Below are positions 14,873 through 22,563 of a stretch of 23,592 nucleotides of DNA, one piece after another. Position 1 is the first letter of the stretch. Each line of letters begins with the position of its first letter. The notes beneath the pieces were generated by a model. The model did not search any database. It worked only from the letters and a program-made list of their open reading frames with translations, and was not told where the DNA came from. Source of the stretch: CAZPZZ01 sp964591245 (GTDB lineage: Bacteria; Acidobacteriota; Vicinamibacteria; Vicinamibacterales; UBA8438); contig CAZPZZ010000057.1 of the NCBI GenBank assembly GCA_964591245.1, forward strand, positions 1 through 23,592, read 5' to 3'. The position numbers were made by a program, and so were the translations under genes.

Positions 14873-16165
14873 GTGCTGACGCGTTCTCTCGTCATTGTAT
14901 GGTTCCTGGCAGGCCACGGGGCTCTCGCGCAGGAGTTGCCCCGGGTCACGCCGGAACAACTGGGCTTGTCCTCCCAGCGTCTCGACCACATTGTCACACT
15001 TGTGGAGGATGCGGTGGCGCGGAACGAGGTGGCCGGTGCCGTCACGCTGGTGGCGCGATTGGGGCGCGTGGGGCATCTGGAGGCGATGGGGTGGCGGGAC
15101 ATTGAACGCCAGGCGCCCATGGACACGGATACGTTATTTCGAATTGCCTCGATGACGAAGGCCGTGACGAGTGTGGCGGTCATGCAGCTATATGAACGCG
15201 GGGCCTTGCTGTTGAACGATCCGGTGTCGCAATATTTACCGGCGTTTGCCGAGATGCAGGTGCAGCGTGGAGAGGCCAGCGCTGATGGCGAAGCCGTGCT
15301 TGAGCCTGTGCGGCGGCCGATTACTATCCGTCACTTACTCACCCATACCTCGGGGCTCAGCTATCGGTTTCTTGCCCCTCCCGCACTTGCTCCCTATTAC
15401 GTGGACGCGGATGTCTCGGACGGGTTCCGGCAGACCGAGGGCACTGTCGGTGAGATGGTCGAGCGGCTTGCGGCGTTGCCACTGGTCCACGGCCCGGGCG
15501 AACGGTTTACATATAGCCTCGGGGTTGATGTCCTTGGTCGAATCATCGAAGTGGTCACCGAGCAAACATTGGCGGAGTATCTCGCAGTGGAGATCTTCGA
15601 GCCACTTGGAATGGTTGATACTGGTTTCTACCGCGATACGGCCGACGCTGACCGATACGCGTCCGTGTACAGTCTGACCGAGGCTGGCTTGACGAAGGTG
15701 CCCGAAGAACCCGTCGAGAGCGCCGACGGTCGACTCATTTATTCGGCGGGTTATCCCTATGATGGGCCGAATACCTACTTCTCGGGTGGCGCTGGCCTGA
15801 CTTCGACCATTACTGACTACGCGAGATTTCTGCAGGCGCTCCTGAATGGAGGACAGCTAGACGGTATCAGAGTCTTGGGGCGTCGTACGGTGCAGTTGAT
15901 GACGCGTGATCACCTGGCCGGGCTTGGCGTGCCGGATTCAGGGCAGAGTTTTGGCCTGGGGTTCTCGATTGCCGATGATCCGGGTGTGACGGGTGAGCCC
16001 AGATCGGCCGGTGCATTCGGCTGGCTGGGATTTTTCAACACGGTCTACTGGGTCGATCCGAGTGAACAGCTTCTCGCGATCATCATGACCCAGCTCTACC
16101 CAAACCAGCGGTCGCAATTGACCGAAAAATTTGAAGTGGCCGTCTATAGCGCGCTGCTTGACTGA
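14873..16165 (+). CDS. exported serine hydrolase, beta-lactamase/penicillin-binding family (class C-like)
   Basis: A GTG at 14873, eight bases after GGGAG, gives a neat signal peptide (residues 1-20, ending GALAQ). A GTG at 14864 in the same frame is too close to that ribosome site. The 430-residue protein has the family motifs in order: S93-x-x-K96 (RIASMTKAV) as catalytic nucleophile and base, LLTHTSGL, then Y214-S (FTYSLGVDVLGRIIE), YFSGGAGLTSTITDYARF, and a C-terminal GAFGWLGFFNTVYWVDP where the third motif normally lies. This is the EstB/AmpC-like group of esterases, beta-lactamases and D-aminopeptidases; its substrate cannot be told. It starts about 200 bp after the cytochrome c'-like gene in a region with no clear gene or strong promoter. 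It is not a close copy of the hydrolase at 21474. Confidence 0.9.
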   Translation: MLTRSLVIVWFLAGHGALAQELPRVTPEQLGLSSQRLDHIVTLVEDAVARNEVAGAVTLVARLGRVGHLEAMGWRDIERQAPMDTDTLFRIASMTKAVTSVAVMQLYERGALLLNDPVSQYLPAFAEMQVQRGEASADGEAVLEPVRRPITIRHLLTHTSGLSYRFLAPPALAPYYVDADVSDGFRQTEGTVGEMVERLAALPLVHGPGERFTYSLGVDVLGRIIEVVTEQTLAEYLAVEIFEPLGMVDTGFYRDTADADRYASVYSLTEAGLTKVPEEPVESADGRLIYSAGYPYDGPNTYFSGGAGLTSTITDYARFLQALLNGGQLDGIRVLGRRTVQLMTRDHLAGLGVPDSGQSFGLGFSIADDPGVTGEPRSAGAFGWLGFFNTVYWVDPSEQLLAIIMTQLYPNQRSQLTEKFEVAVYSALLD

Positions 16166-16298
16166 CTGGGTCGCTGACGATCAGCCAGTCCCACTGGCAT
16201 CCCCGGCGAGCAACCCGCGCGGAACATCTTGCGCCGCATGTCGGCGATGATGCCCCTGACGCGGGTTGGTCTTGATGCCTGACTCTCCGAATCGAGCT

Positions 16299-17222
16299 TT
16301 ACTGTCCGTCGAACATATATTGGACCGTCGCCTGGAGTCGACCCGCCTCCGCGACAAAGTCGCTGTAGTCATCGGGCACCGAATACGCGGCGATGAACTC
16401 CTCGACGGACTGACCTGAGCGCTGTGCGGCTTTTGCCTTGTCGGCAATGTCGTTATAGAAACCGCTATAGTTCACCAGGTCGTCCCAGACGAGGGGGACG
16501 TCGTTGTGGCCGGGGATCACTTTGTCGACGCCAGTGATTCCCGCGACGGCCTTCTTCAGCGTTTCACCGAATTCCAGAGCACTGCCGTTTCCGTTGGCGA
16601 CGTCGAGGAACGGGAGGCCCTTCCGTGCGAACATGTCACCCGTCTGGACGGTGCGGGCGTTCCGGTACACGATGAACGTGTCGCCGTCGGTGTGTCCTCT
16701 CCCGAAGTAGTAGAGTTCGATGCGATCTGTTCCGCGTCCGAGGCTCATCCGTTCTGAGAAGGACGTCTGCGGCAGATACTTTGCGTTCTCGCCCTTGAAC
16801 GCGTCGCAGTTGGTCACGGGTTCGCACTGCTCGCGTGACATCTGTGCAAGGGTGTTCTCGTGGACCACGAAGTCGACAGTGTCGGGAAGCTCTACATTGC
16901 CTCCACTGTGGTCGTAGTGTGTGTGAGTGTTGATGACTGTCGTCACCGGCTTGTCCGTGATCTCTTGGACGTGAGCCAGAATGTCCTGGCCGTAGCCAAG
17001 GATCTTGGTATCCACGAGAGTGACACCGGTGGACCCGACGAAGATGCCGGTGTTGCCGCCGCCGCGCATGCCTTCGCCGGCTGGATCATTACCCAGCATG
17101 TAGAGGTTTTCGGCGACCTCTGTCACGAAGAGGGGTGAGCGCTCCTGGCGGGCGTCGTTGACTGTCGCGAGGGTCACTACCCCTACCAGGGTGAGGGCCA
17201 GCAGATATATCGATCGTTTCAC
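16299..17222 (-). CDS. secreted metallo-beta-lactamase-fold hydrolase
   Basis: The open frame extends to 17345, but a GTG at 17222 follows GAAGGAG with good spacing and opens a Sec signal (residues 1-23), giving 307 residues. The MBL zinc motifs are complete: HTHYDHSGG (HxHxDH), the GRGHTDGD histidine, TGDMF supplying the bridging Asp, and VIPGHND with the final histidine. This is the class B/SoxH-like group of secreted MBL-fold enzymes; known activities range from beta-lactam to lactone hydrolysis, and none can be assigned. The C-terminal extension (about 230-307) is helical. A candidate -10 (CATAAT, 17287-17292) and a small leader hairpin (17238-17260) lie upstream. It is convergent with the serine hydrolase gene. 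Confidence 0.92.
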   Translation of the reverse strand: MKRSIYLLALTLVGVVTLATVNDARQERSPLFVTEVAENLYMLGNDPAGEGMRGGGNTGIFVGSTGVTLVDTKILGYGQDILAHVQEITDKPVTTVINTHTHYDHSGGNVELPDTVDFVVHENTLAQMSREQCEPVTNCDAFKGENAKYLPQTSFSERMSLGRGTDRIELYYFGRGHTDGDTFIVYRNARTVQTGDMFARKGLPFLDVANGNGSALEFGETLKKAVAGITGVDKVIPGHNDVPLVWDDLVNYSGFYNDIADKAKAAQRSGQSVEEFIAAYSVPDDYSDFVAEAGRLQATVQYMFDGQ

Positions 17223-17237
17223 TGATTTTTCTCCTTC

Positions 17238-17260
17238 ACAGGGACGGATACTCGTCCTGT
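17238..17260 (-). promoter_or_regulatory. leader hairpin before the MBL-fold gene
   Basis: ACAGGGACG and CGTCCTGT pair around GATACT with one bulged base. It lies between a candidate -10 (CATAAT, 17287-17292) and the ribosome-binding site at about 17229-17236, so it could affect message stability or translation. There is no match to a known riboswitch. Confidence 0.25.
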
Positions 17261-17351
17261 CGATTGGAAGGCCGGTCCCTGCGTAAATTATGCCACCGGC
17301 TGTGGCGCTACTGCCCAGTGGGCGGTGCCTCGTGGGGGGCCTCACGTACGG

Positions 17352-17383
17352 AAAAAGAGGCCAGGCGAAGCGCTCGCCTGGCC
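17352..17383 (-). terminator. intrinsic terminator of the FKBP gene
   Basis: On the minus strand GGCCAGGCGA, loop GCGCT, TCGCCTGGCC is a perfect 10-bp stem followed by TCTTTTT. It starts 27 bp past the FKBP stop and would separate FKBP from the MBL-fold gene transcribed in the same direction. Confidence 0.9.
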
Positions 17384-17410
17384 GTCGTCATTGAATCGCT
17401 CCCGTACGAG

Positions 17411-17872
17411 CTACTGTATGCCGAGTAGCTCGACGTCAAAGACCAACATCGAGTTGGGTGGAATGCCTGGTAATGCCCGATTGCCGTATCCGAGATCGGC
17501 AGGAATCCAGAAGCGGCGCTTTTCTCCCACGACCATCAGCTGTAGACCTTCGGTCCAGCCACGGATGACACCACTGAGCGGAAAAGTTGCAGTCTGTCCG
17601 CGTTGGACCGAGCTGTCAAACATGGAGCCGTTGGTGAGCCAGCCAGTGTAGTGGACAGTGACGTTCGACGTGGCTGACGGATTCTCGGAACCGTTGCCTG
17701 CCTCGATCAGTTTATGTGCCAGGCCGGAGGATGTGGTCTCGGCGTCTGAGGGAGCCGCACCGACGTCATCGGGCGCGGCGAGGCTTTGGGCGGAGGCGGC
17801 GGCCGCAAGCCCGATCAACATGACCATCGTAGTCAATAGCTCTGGGGCAATCGTTCGGATCAGTGTCATCAT
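17411..17872 (-). CDS. exported FKBP-type peptidyl-prolyl cis-trans isomerase
   Basis: A 153-residue protein with an N-terminal hydrophobic signal (about residues 12-29, ending ASAQS), a short linker and one complete FKBP domain (about 50-153). Family landmarks are visible in order: VTVHYTGWLTNG, MFDSS, VIRGWTEGLQLM, VGEKRRFWIPADLGYG and GIPPNSMLVFDVELL. It would catalyse proline isomerisation during folding of exported proteins. The ATG at 17872 has no Shine-Dalgarno sequence but lies eight bases after TAAGAT on this strand, consistent with a leaderless message. It is divergent from the propeller gene with under 45 bp between starts, so the two probably share a promoter region. It ends at a strong terminator. 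Confidence 0.93.
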   Translation of the reverse strand: MMTLIRTIAPELLTTMVMLIGLAAAASAQSLAAPDDVGAAPSDAETTSSGLAHKLIEAGNGSENPSATSNVTVHYTGWLTNGSMFDSSVQRGQTATFPLSGVIRGWTEGLQLMVVGEKRRFWIPADLGYGNRALPGIPPNSMLVFDVELLGIQ

Positions 17873-17880
17873 GGGGGTAG

Positions 17881-17891
17881 ATCTTATCCTA
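17881..17891 (-). promoter_or_regulatory. candidate -10 element of the FKBP gene, in a compact divergent region
   Basis: TAGGATAAGAT on the minus strand, with TAAGAT ending eight bases before the FKBP ATG, the spacing of a leaderless transcript. On the plus strand the overlapping TATCCT (17885-17890) could act for the propeller gene. Confidence 0.35.
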
Positions 17892-17911
17892 TGGAGCCGG
17901 AGCCGTACCCG

Positions 17912-19236
17912 ATGTTCAAGATGTCAGATGTTGCCAAACGACGAATTCTTGTAGCCACGATTCTGATGAGTCTCACGGGCGCCGGGGCGATCGCCCAGGA
18001 ACCGGCCGGAGGCGAGCGGTATTGGCCGTCCTGGAGAGGGCCGTTGAATCGGGGTGTGGCGCTTCGTGCCGAACCGCCGCTTGTCTGGAGCGAGACGGCG
18101 AACGTCCGCTGGAAGGTCGAGTTGCCGGGGTTAGGGTCGGCCACGCCCGTCGTATGGGGTGACCGGGTGTTCGTCTTGACTGCGGTGCGTACCGAGCGAG
18201 CGGAGAAGGGACCGGGATTGTTTTCGCGGATCCGAACGCGGATCATGGGGGGGCAGTCGTCTACGCATCTGCAACAGTTTGTCATTCTTGCCATTGATCG
18301 GCGCGATGGGACGGTCCTGTGGGATCACGTCGTTCGCGAAGCGAATCCCCATCAAGCGATTCACCAGACGAACACGTGGGCGTCTGGGTCGGTGGTCACC
18401 GATGGTGAGGTCGTGTGCGCATTTTTCGGATCAAATGGTCTCTACTGCTTCGATCTGGATGGTGCACTCTTGTGGACAACCGATCTGGGTGACATGCGGA
18501 TCAAGATGAGCTTCGGTGAGGGGGCCTCTGCCACGCTCTATCGTGATCTTTTGATCGTGCCATGGGACCACGAGGGCGAGTCATTCATCGCGGCCTTCGA
18601 CAAACGAACCGGGCGAGAGGTGTGGCGAACGCCGCGAGACGAGAAGACATCCTGGAGTAGCCCGCTCGTGATCGAGCAGGAGGATGGTGCGCAGGTGGTG
18701 ACGAGCGCGACCGAGGCGGTACGCAGTTACGATGTGGAAACCGGTGAATTACTCTGGTGGGACGAGGGAGTGACGGAGAACGCAATTCCTTCGCCCGTGG
18801 CCGATAACGGACTGGTATTTGTGACGAGTGGTTATCGTGGGAATCGTTTGGCTGCGATCGACCTGTCCTTGGCACACGGGGATATTAGTGAGTCCGAGGC
18901 TATACGTTGGTCTGTCGATCGAGACACGCCGTATGTGCCGTCGCCAGTCCTCCACGACGGCATGCTCTATGTGCTGAAAAGTAATTCCGGCGTCCTGACA
19001 GTCTTCGATGCTGATTCGGGGCGTGTGCTGTATGGTCCTGAGCGATTGCCTGATGTCCGGAATGTCTATGCGTCTCCGGTCCTGGCTGCCGATCGTCTGT
19101 ATGTACCTAGCCGCGAGGGGACGACTGCTGTCCTCAGGGCGGGCGCAACGTTCGAGGTTCTCGCGACGAATACCCTGGATGATGGCTTTGATGCCTCACC
19201 GGTTGTCGTCGACGGAGAAATCTATCTGCGTGGGCG
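17912..19236 (+). CDS. secreted PQQ-like beta-propeller protein, C-terminus lost in assembly gap
   Basis: The frame opens at 17891, but the ATG at 17912, nine bases after GGAG (17899-17902), gives a good signal (residues 1-29, ending GAIAQ). About 441 residues are visible before the N gap. The sequence is a run of PQQ-like blades: RDGTVLWDHV, FDLDGALLWTTD, DKRTGREVWRTP, YDVETGELLWWDE, then VPSPVLHDGMLYVL and ASPVLAADRLYVPS. It lacks the quinoprotein dehydrogenase active-site strand, so it is more likely a scaffold or an enzyme of unknown type than an alcohol dehydrogenase. The family is usually 420-460 residues long, so only a few residues should be missing. The bases after the gap (19337-19360) read in frame to a TGA only if the gap is really 100 bases, which cannot be assumed. 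Confidence 0.82.
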
Positions 19237-19336
19237 NNNNNNNNNNNNNNNNNNNNNNNNNNNNNNNNNNNNNNNNNNNNNNNNNNNNNNNNNNNNNNNN
19301 NNNNNNNNNNNNNNNNNNNNNNNNNNNNNNNNNNNN
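19237..19336. other. assembly gap (100 N)
   Basis: A second run of exactly 100 N. It hides the end of the PQQ-like propeller gene and possibly additional sequence before the glycosyltransferase. Confidence 0.99.
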
Positions 19337-19356
19337 CTAGAGCCAACGGTCCTGAC

Positions 19357-20643
19357 GTGAAAATTACCTACATCACAGCGGGTGCAGGGGGCATGTACTG
19401 CGGCAGCTGTATTCGTGACAACGCACTGGCAACGTCCTTGATCCGTCGCGGTCACGACGTCACGTTGCTACCGCTCTACACACCGACTCGAACGGATGAC
19501 GAGAACGTCAGCCAAGAGCGTGTGTTCTTCGGTGGGGTCAGCGTCTACCTTGAACAGTCATTGTCGTTTTTTCGGCGCACCCCCTGGTTGCTCGACCGCT
19601 TGTGGGAGTCGCCGTGGCTGCTTCGGGCTGTCTCCGGGCGTGGACTGGAGACCAGTCCCACGCAACTCGGGGCATTGACGGTCTCAGTGCTGGAGGGTTC
19701 GCACGGGCATCAGCGGAAGGAGTTGGACAAGCTGGTCTACTGGCTGCGCTCGCAGCCGCGACCTGACGTGGTCGATATTTCCAACTCGATGTTGATCTCG
19801 ATCGCCGCTCCTCTCAAGGCGGCGCTCGGGTGTCCCATCAACTGCACCTTGCAGGGGGAGAACATCTTTCTCGAAGGCTTGTTGGAGCCGTATCGGTCTC
19901 GGGCGCTGGAACTCATCCGTTCCCAGGTGAGGCACGTTGATTCGTTTGTCGGGGTCAGTGATTACTACGCGCGTTTCATGAGCCGCTACCTTCACGTCCC
20001 CGGTGCGAAGATGCAGGTCGTGCCCCTCGGGGTCGACATCGAGCGTTTTCAGCCACCGCCGTCGGCGGCCGAGAGGCCAGATACCATCGGTTATTTTGGT
20101 CGGATTGCCCCGGAAAAGGGTGTACGTGAGTTGTGCGAAGCCTACCAGGCCCTTCGTGCACGCGGTCGACTCAACGGGTGCCGACTTGAAATAGCCGGGT
20201 ATTTGGGGTCAGAGCATCGGAGTTATTGGGAGTCGATTGAGCGAGACATGAAGGCGGCGGGACTTGAGGGTGAAGTCCGGTATCAGGGAGAGCTGGATCT
20301 GGAGAGGAAGGTGACGTTCTTGCAGTCGCTTGACCTCTTCGTGGTGCCCGCGTTGTACGACGACCCGAAAGGGGTGTCGCTGATTGAAGCGATGGCGTGT
20401 GGTACCCCTGTTGTGGCTCCACGCCGTGGCTCCTACACGGAATTGTTGGAGCGTACCGGTGGCGGTGTGCTGGTCGAGGCCGAAAAGGTCGACGCGTTGA
20501 TCCAGGCGGTGGAGCAGCTCATGGGAGATCGTGATCGTCGTTCAGAACTGAGCCGGCGTGCGACGGCCGGCATTGCTGAGCACTACAGCGCAGACGAGAT
20601 GGTGGCGCGAGCGCTCGCGGTGTACGAACGGCTGATGCGCTAG
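19357..20643 (+). CDS. family 4 glycosyltransferase (GT-B fold)
   Basis: A 428-residue protein with a GTG start just after the gap. The N-terminal domain opens with ITAGAGGMYCGSCIRDNALA, a glycine loop with an unusual CxxC. The donor-binding half has the GT4 hallmarks: VVPLGVDIERF, IGYFGRIAPEKGV (about 244-256), the DLFVVPALYDDPKGVSLIEAMACGTP region (first residues about 326) and VVAPRRGSYTELL. The first Glu of the usual E-x7-E donor motif is Asp here. The enzyme would transfer a sugar from a nucleotide donor to a cell-envelope or secreted glycan; the sugar cannot be predicted. The neighbouring convergent rfbC suggests dTDP-rhamnose use, but this is weak. The start lacks a visible Shine-Dalgarno sequence because the gap is only 20 bases upstream. 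Confidence 0.9.
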   Translation: MKITYITAGAGGMYCGSCIRDNALATSLIRRGHDVTLLPLYTPTRTDDENVSQERVFFGGVSVYLEQSLSFFRRTPWLLDRLWESPWLLRAVSGRGLETSPTQLGALTVSVLEGSHGHQRKELDKLVYWLRSQPRPDVVDISNSMLISIAAPLKAALGCPINCTLQGENIFLEGLLEPYRSRALELIRSQVRHVDSFVGVSDYYARFMSRYLHVPGAKMQVVPLGVDIERFQPPPSAAERPDTIGYFGRIAPEKGVRELCEAYQALRARGRLNGCRLEIAGYLGSEHRSYWESIERDMKAAGLEGEVRYQGELDLERKVTFLQSLDLFVVPALYDDPKGVSLIEAMACGTPVVAPRRGSYTELLERTGGGVLVEAEKVDALIQAVEQLMGDRDRRSELSRRATAGIAEHYSADEMVARALAVYERLMR

Positions 20644-20648
20644 GTGAT

Positions 20649-21221
20649 TCACCCCTCATGTGTTGATGGGGGCATCCACATGTTTGGCGACCGGCCATAT
20701 TCCTCGAAGGTGGGGCTGTGCTGGTCTCTCTCGGAGATGATCGGCTGCTCCACGGGCCATGAGATGGCCAATTCCGGATCGTTCCACAGGATGCCGCCCT
20801 CGCCGGCGGGATTGTAGGGTGCGTCCACCTTGTAGAGTAGATCAGCCGGGCCATCAAGCACGCAGAAGCCGTGCGCAAACCCCCTGGGAATCCAGAGTAA
20901 CTGCCCGTTCAGTTCTGAGAGCTCCACCGAGGCCGTCTGTCCATAGGTGGGCGAGCCGGTACGGATATCGAGGACGACGTCGAGAATCCGCCCCCGTACG
21001 ACTCCAACCAGTTTCCCCTGGGCCGGCGTGTGTTGGTAATGGAGTCCACGTATGACACCCGCGCCAGAGCGCGAATGGTTGTCCTGCACGAACTCGTACG
21101 GGAGCCCCGCTTGGCGAAAGCGATCCTGGTTAAATCGTTCAATGAAGAAGCCTCGCTCGTCGCCGTGGATGTCGAGTGTGATGAGGCGTAGGCCCTCGAG
21201 ATTGAATTCGGCAATCCGCAT
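20649..21221 (-). CDS. rfbC: dTDP-4-dehydrorhamnose 3,5-epimerase
   Basis: RfbC/RmlC converts dTDP-4-keto-6-deoxyglucose to dTDP-4-keto-rhamnose, the third step of dTDP-L-rhamnose synthesis, in the cytoplasm. All signature regions are present: DERGFFIERFNQDRF, VIRGLHYQ with the catalytic His, GRILDVVLDIR, SPTYGQ, WIPRGFAHGFCVL, and LLYKVDAPYNP with the catalytic Tyr. The ATG at 21221 gives 190 residues, the usual family length; an ATG at 21254 would add 11 residues that look non-homologous. The other rml genes are not in the window. Its stop is only five bases from the convergent glycosyltransferase stop, with no terminator between. Confidence 0.96.
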   Translation of the reverse strand: MRIAEFNLEGLRLITLDIHGDERGFFIERFNQDRFRQAGLPYEFVQDNHSRSGAGVIRGLHYQHTPAQGKLVGVVRGRILDVVLDIRTGSPTYGQTASVELSELNGQLLWIPRGFAHGFCVLDGPADLLYKVDAPYNPAGEGGILWNDPELAISWPVEQPIISERDQHSPTFEEYGRSPNMWMPPSTHEG

Positions 21222-21473
21222 GCTGATAGAAAACCCGTTAGAGTAGACCATCATAACGCAGGGGAAAGTGCGTCCGTGAGGCTGACTCTGTCTTGGGGGT
21301 GTGTGCGGAGCGCGAGTTTCACGGAGGAGCCTCTGGCCAACGGGGCGGCGTGTCTCAGGGGATCCGGTTTCGAGTTGGACGCCGTGTGCTGAGCGGTGCC
21401 GTCAGTTGGCGTCTTGACGTTGTTGGACCGGGCGACATGGAAGTGAAAATTGCTTGGGATGAGTGAGGACAGA
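21222..21473. other. divergent intergenic region, rfbC / serine hydrolase
   Basis: About 250 bp with no gene I can support. TTGACG near 21414 lacks a suitable -10. GAGG close to 21465 is the ribosome-binding site for the hydrolase. Promoters for both genes should lie here but cannot be placed. Confidence 0.5.
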
Positions 21474-22553
21474 ATGGAGAACACAGTGAGGTTCTGGTGT
21501 GGGAGTCGGCGTTGGGGACTTGTGCTCCTTGGCCTCACGTTGTTTTCAGGCGGTGGTGCGGGCGTATACGGGCCAGCGGGTGTCGAGGCCGTGTCCGAGC
21601 TAGAGGTGACGGTGGCACGACTGGCCGAGTTGCCGCGTATGCGCGCCCTCCTCGTGTCGGTTGACGGAAAGCTCTTGACCGAGCGGTATTTCAACGGCAC
21701 GGCGCCAGGTCAGATCGCGAATTTGAAGTCCGCCTCGAAGAGCGTGATCTCGCTGTTGGTTGGTATTGCGGTGGATCGTGGGTATCTCTCCGACGTGAAC
21801 ATCACTATTGACCGTTTCTTTCCGGAATATCTCGATGATCCAGAGAAGTCGCAGATCACGGTGGAGGATCTGCTGACGATGCGGGCGGGATTGGAGACAA
21901 CGAGCAACCGCAATTACGGGCGGTGGGTGCAGAGCAGAAACTGGGTTCGTCATGTCCTTGCACGTCCACTCGTATCGCCGCCCGGAACACGCATGATTTA
22001 CAGCACGGGCAGCACGCATTTGCTCTCCGCAATTATCACGAAGGTGTCGGGTATGGATACCTATCGTTTTGCCCGTCGGTATCTTGGTGAGCCGATGGGC
22101 ATTACCGTCCCGCCTTGGACCACTGACCCGCAGGGGATTTATTTCGGCGGTAACGAGATGTCGATGACGCCCCGCGACATGCTCGCTATCGGCGAGATGT
22201 ATCTGAACTGTGGCCGTGTCGGGACGGCGCAGATCGTGTCCGAGGATTGGGTCCACACGTCGATTCGGCCACATGCGACTCGCACACGAAGTCCTGATCG
22301 CGCCTATGGGTATGGATGGTGGGTTCGGAAGATTGATAACCACGACGCGTTTTACGCGTGGGGTTATGGCGGTCAGTTCATCTATGTCGTGCCGGCCCTT
22401 CGACTGGTGACGGTGATGACGTCGTCACCGTACCCTGGTGACGGGCTGCGGGCTCATCGGCGGGCCCTCTATCGCGTGATGGAAGAAGAGATCGTACCGG
22501 CTATCGCACTGCGTGGGAGGGGTGGCGGCAGCTCTTCTCGACCCCCGGCCTGA
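21474..22553 (+). CDS. exported serine hydrolase of the beta-lactamase family
   Basis: The frame opens at a TTG at 21450, but the ATG at 21474 follows GAGG and gives a proper signal (residues 1-36), for 359 residues in all. Motifs: S86-x-x-K89 (KSASKSV), LLTMRAGLE, the YSTGS tyrosine motif, MSMTPRDMLAIGEMYL, and YAWGYGGQFIYVVP as the third motif. It is a class C-like serine hydrolase with esterase, beta-lactamase or peptidase activity; the substrate is unknown. The C-terminus is short and low in complexity (GRGGGSSSRPPA). It belongs to a different subgroup from the hydrolase at 14873. It ends ten bases from the convergent acyl-CoA synthetase gene, with no terminator. Confidence 0.9.
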   Translation: MENTVRFWCGSRRWGLVLLGLTLFSGGGAGVYGPAGVEAVSELEVTVARLAELPRMRALLVSVDGKLLTERYFNGTAPGQIANLKSASKSVISLLVGIAVDRGYLSDVNITIDRFFPEYLDDPEKSQITVEDLLTMRAGLETTSNRNYGRWVQSRNWVRHVLARPLVSPPGTRMIYSTGSTHLLSAIITKVSGMDTYRFARRYLGEPMGITVPPWTTDPQGIYFGGNEMSMTPRDMLAIGEMYLNCGRVGTAQIVSEDWVHTSIRPHATRTRSPDRAYGYGWWVRKIDNHDAFYAWGYGGQFIYVVPALRLVTVMTSSPYPGDGLRAHRRALYRVMEEEIVPAIALRGRGGGSSSRPPA

Positions 22554-22563
22554 GACGGTCACT

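Noticed and set aside
16162..16190. GACTG...CAGTC hairpin between the serine hydrolase and MBL-fold genes as a terminator
   Set aside because: The stem has a four-base bulge and no T-run on either strand.
21600..22343. 247-residue minus-strand frame opposite the second serine hydrolase
   Set aside because: The plus strand carries SxxK and YST motifs in order; the antisense product has no recognisable family.
14873..22553. The two serine hydrolases as a recent duplication
   Set aside because: Outside the catalytic motifs they differ in sequence, spacing and third motif (GAFGW versus WGYGG).
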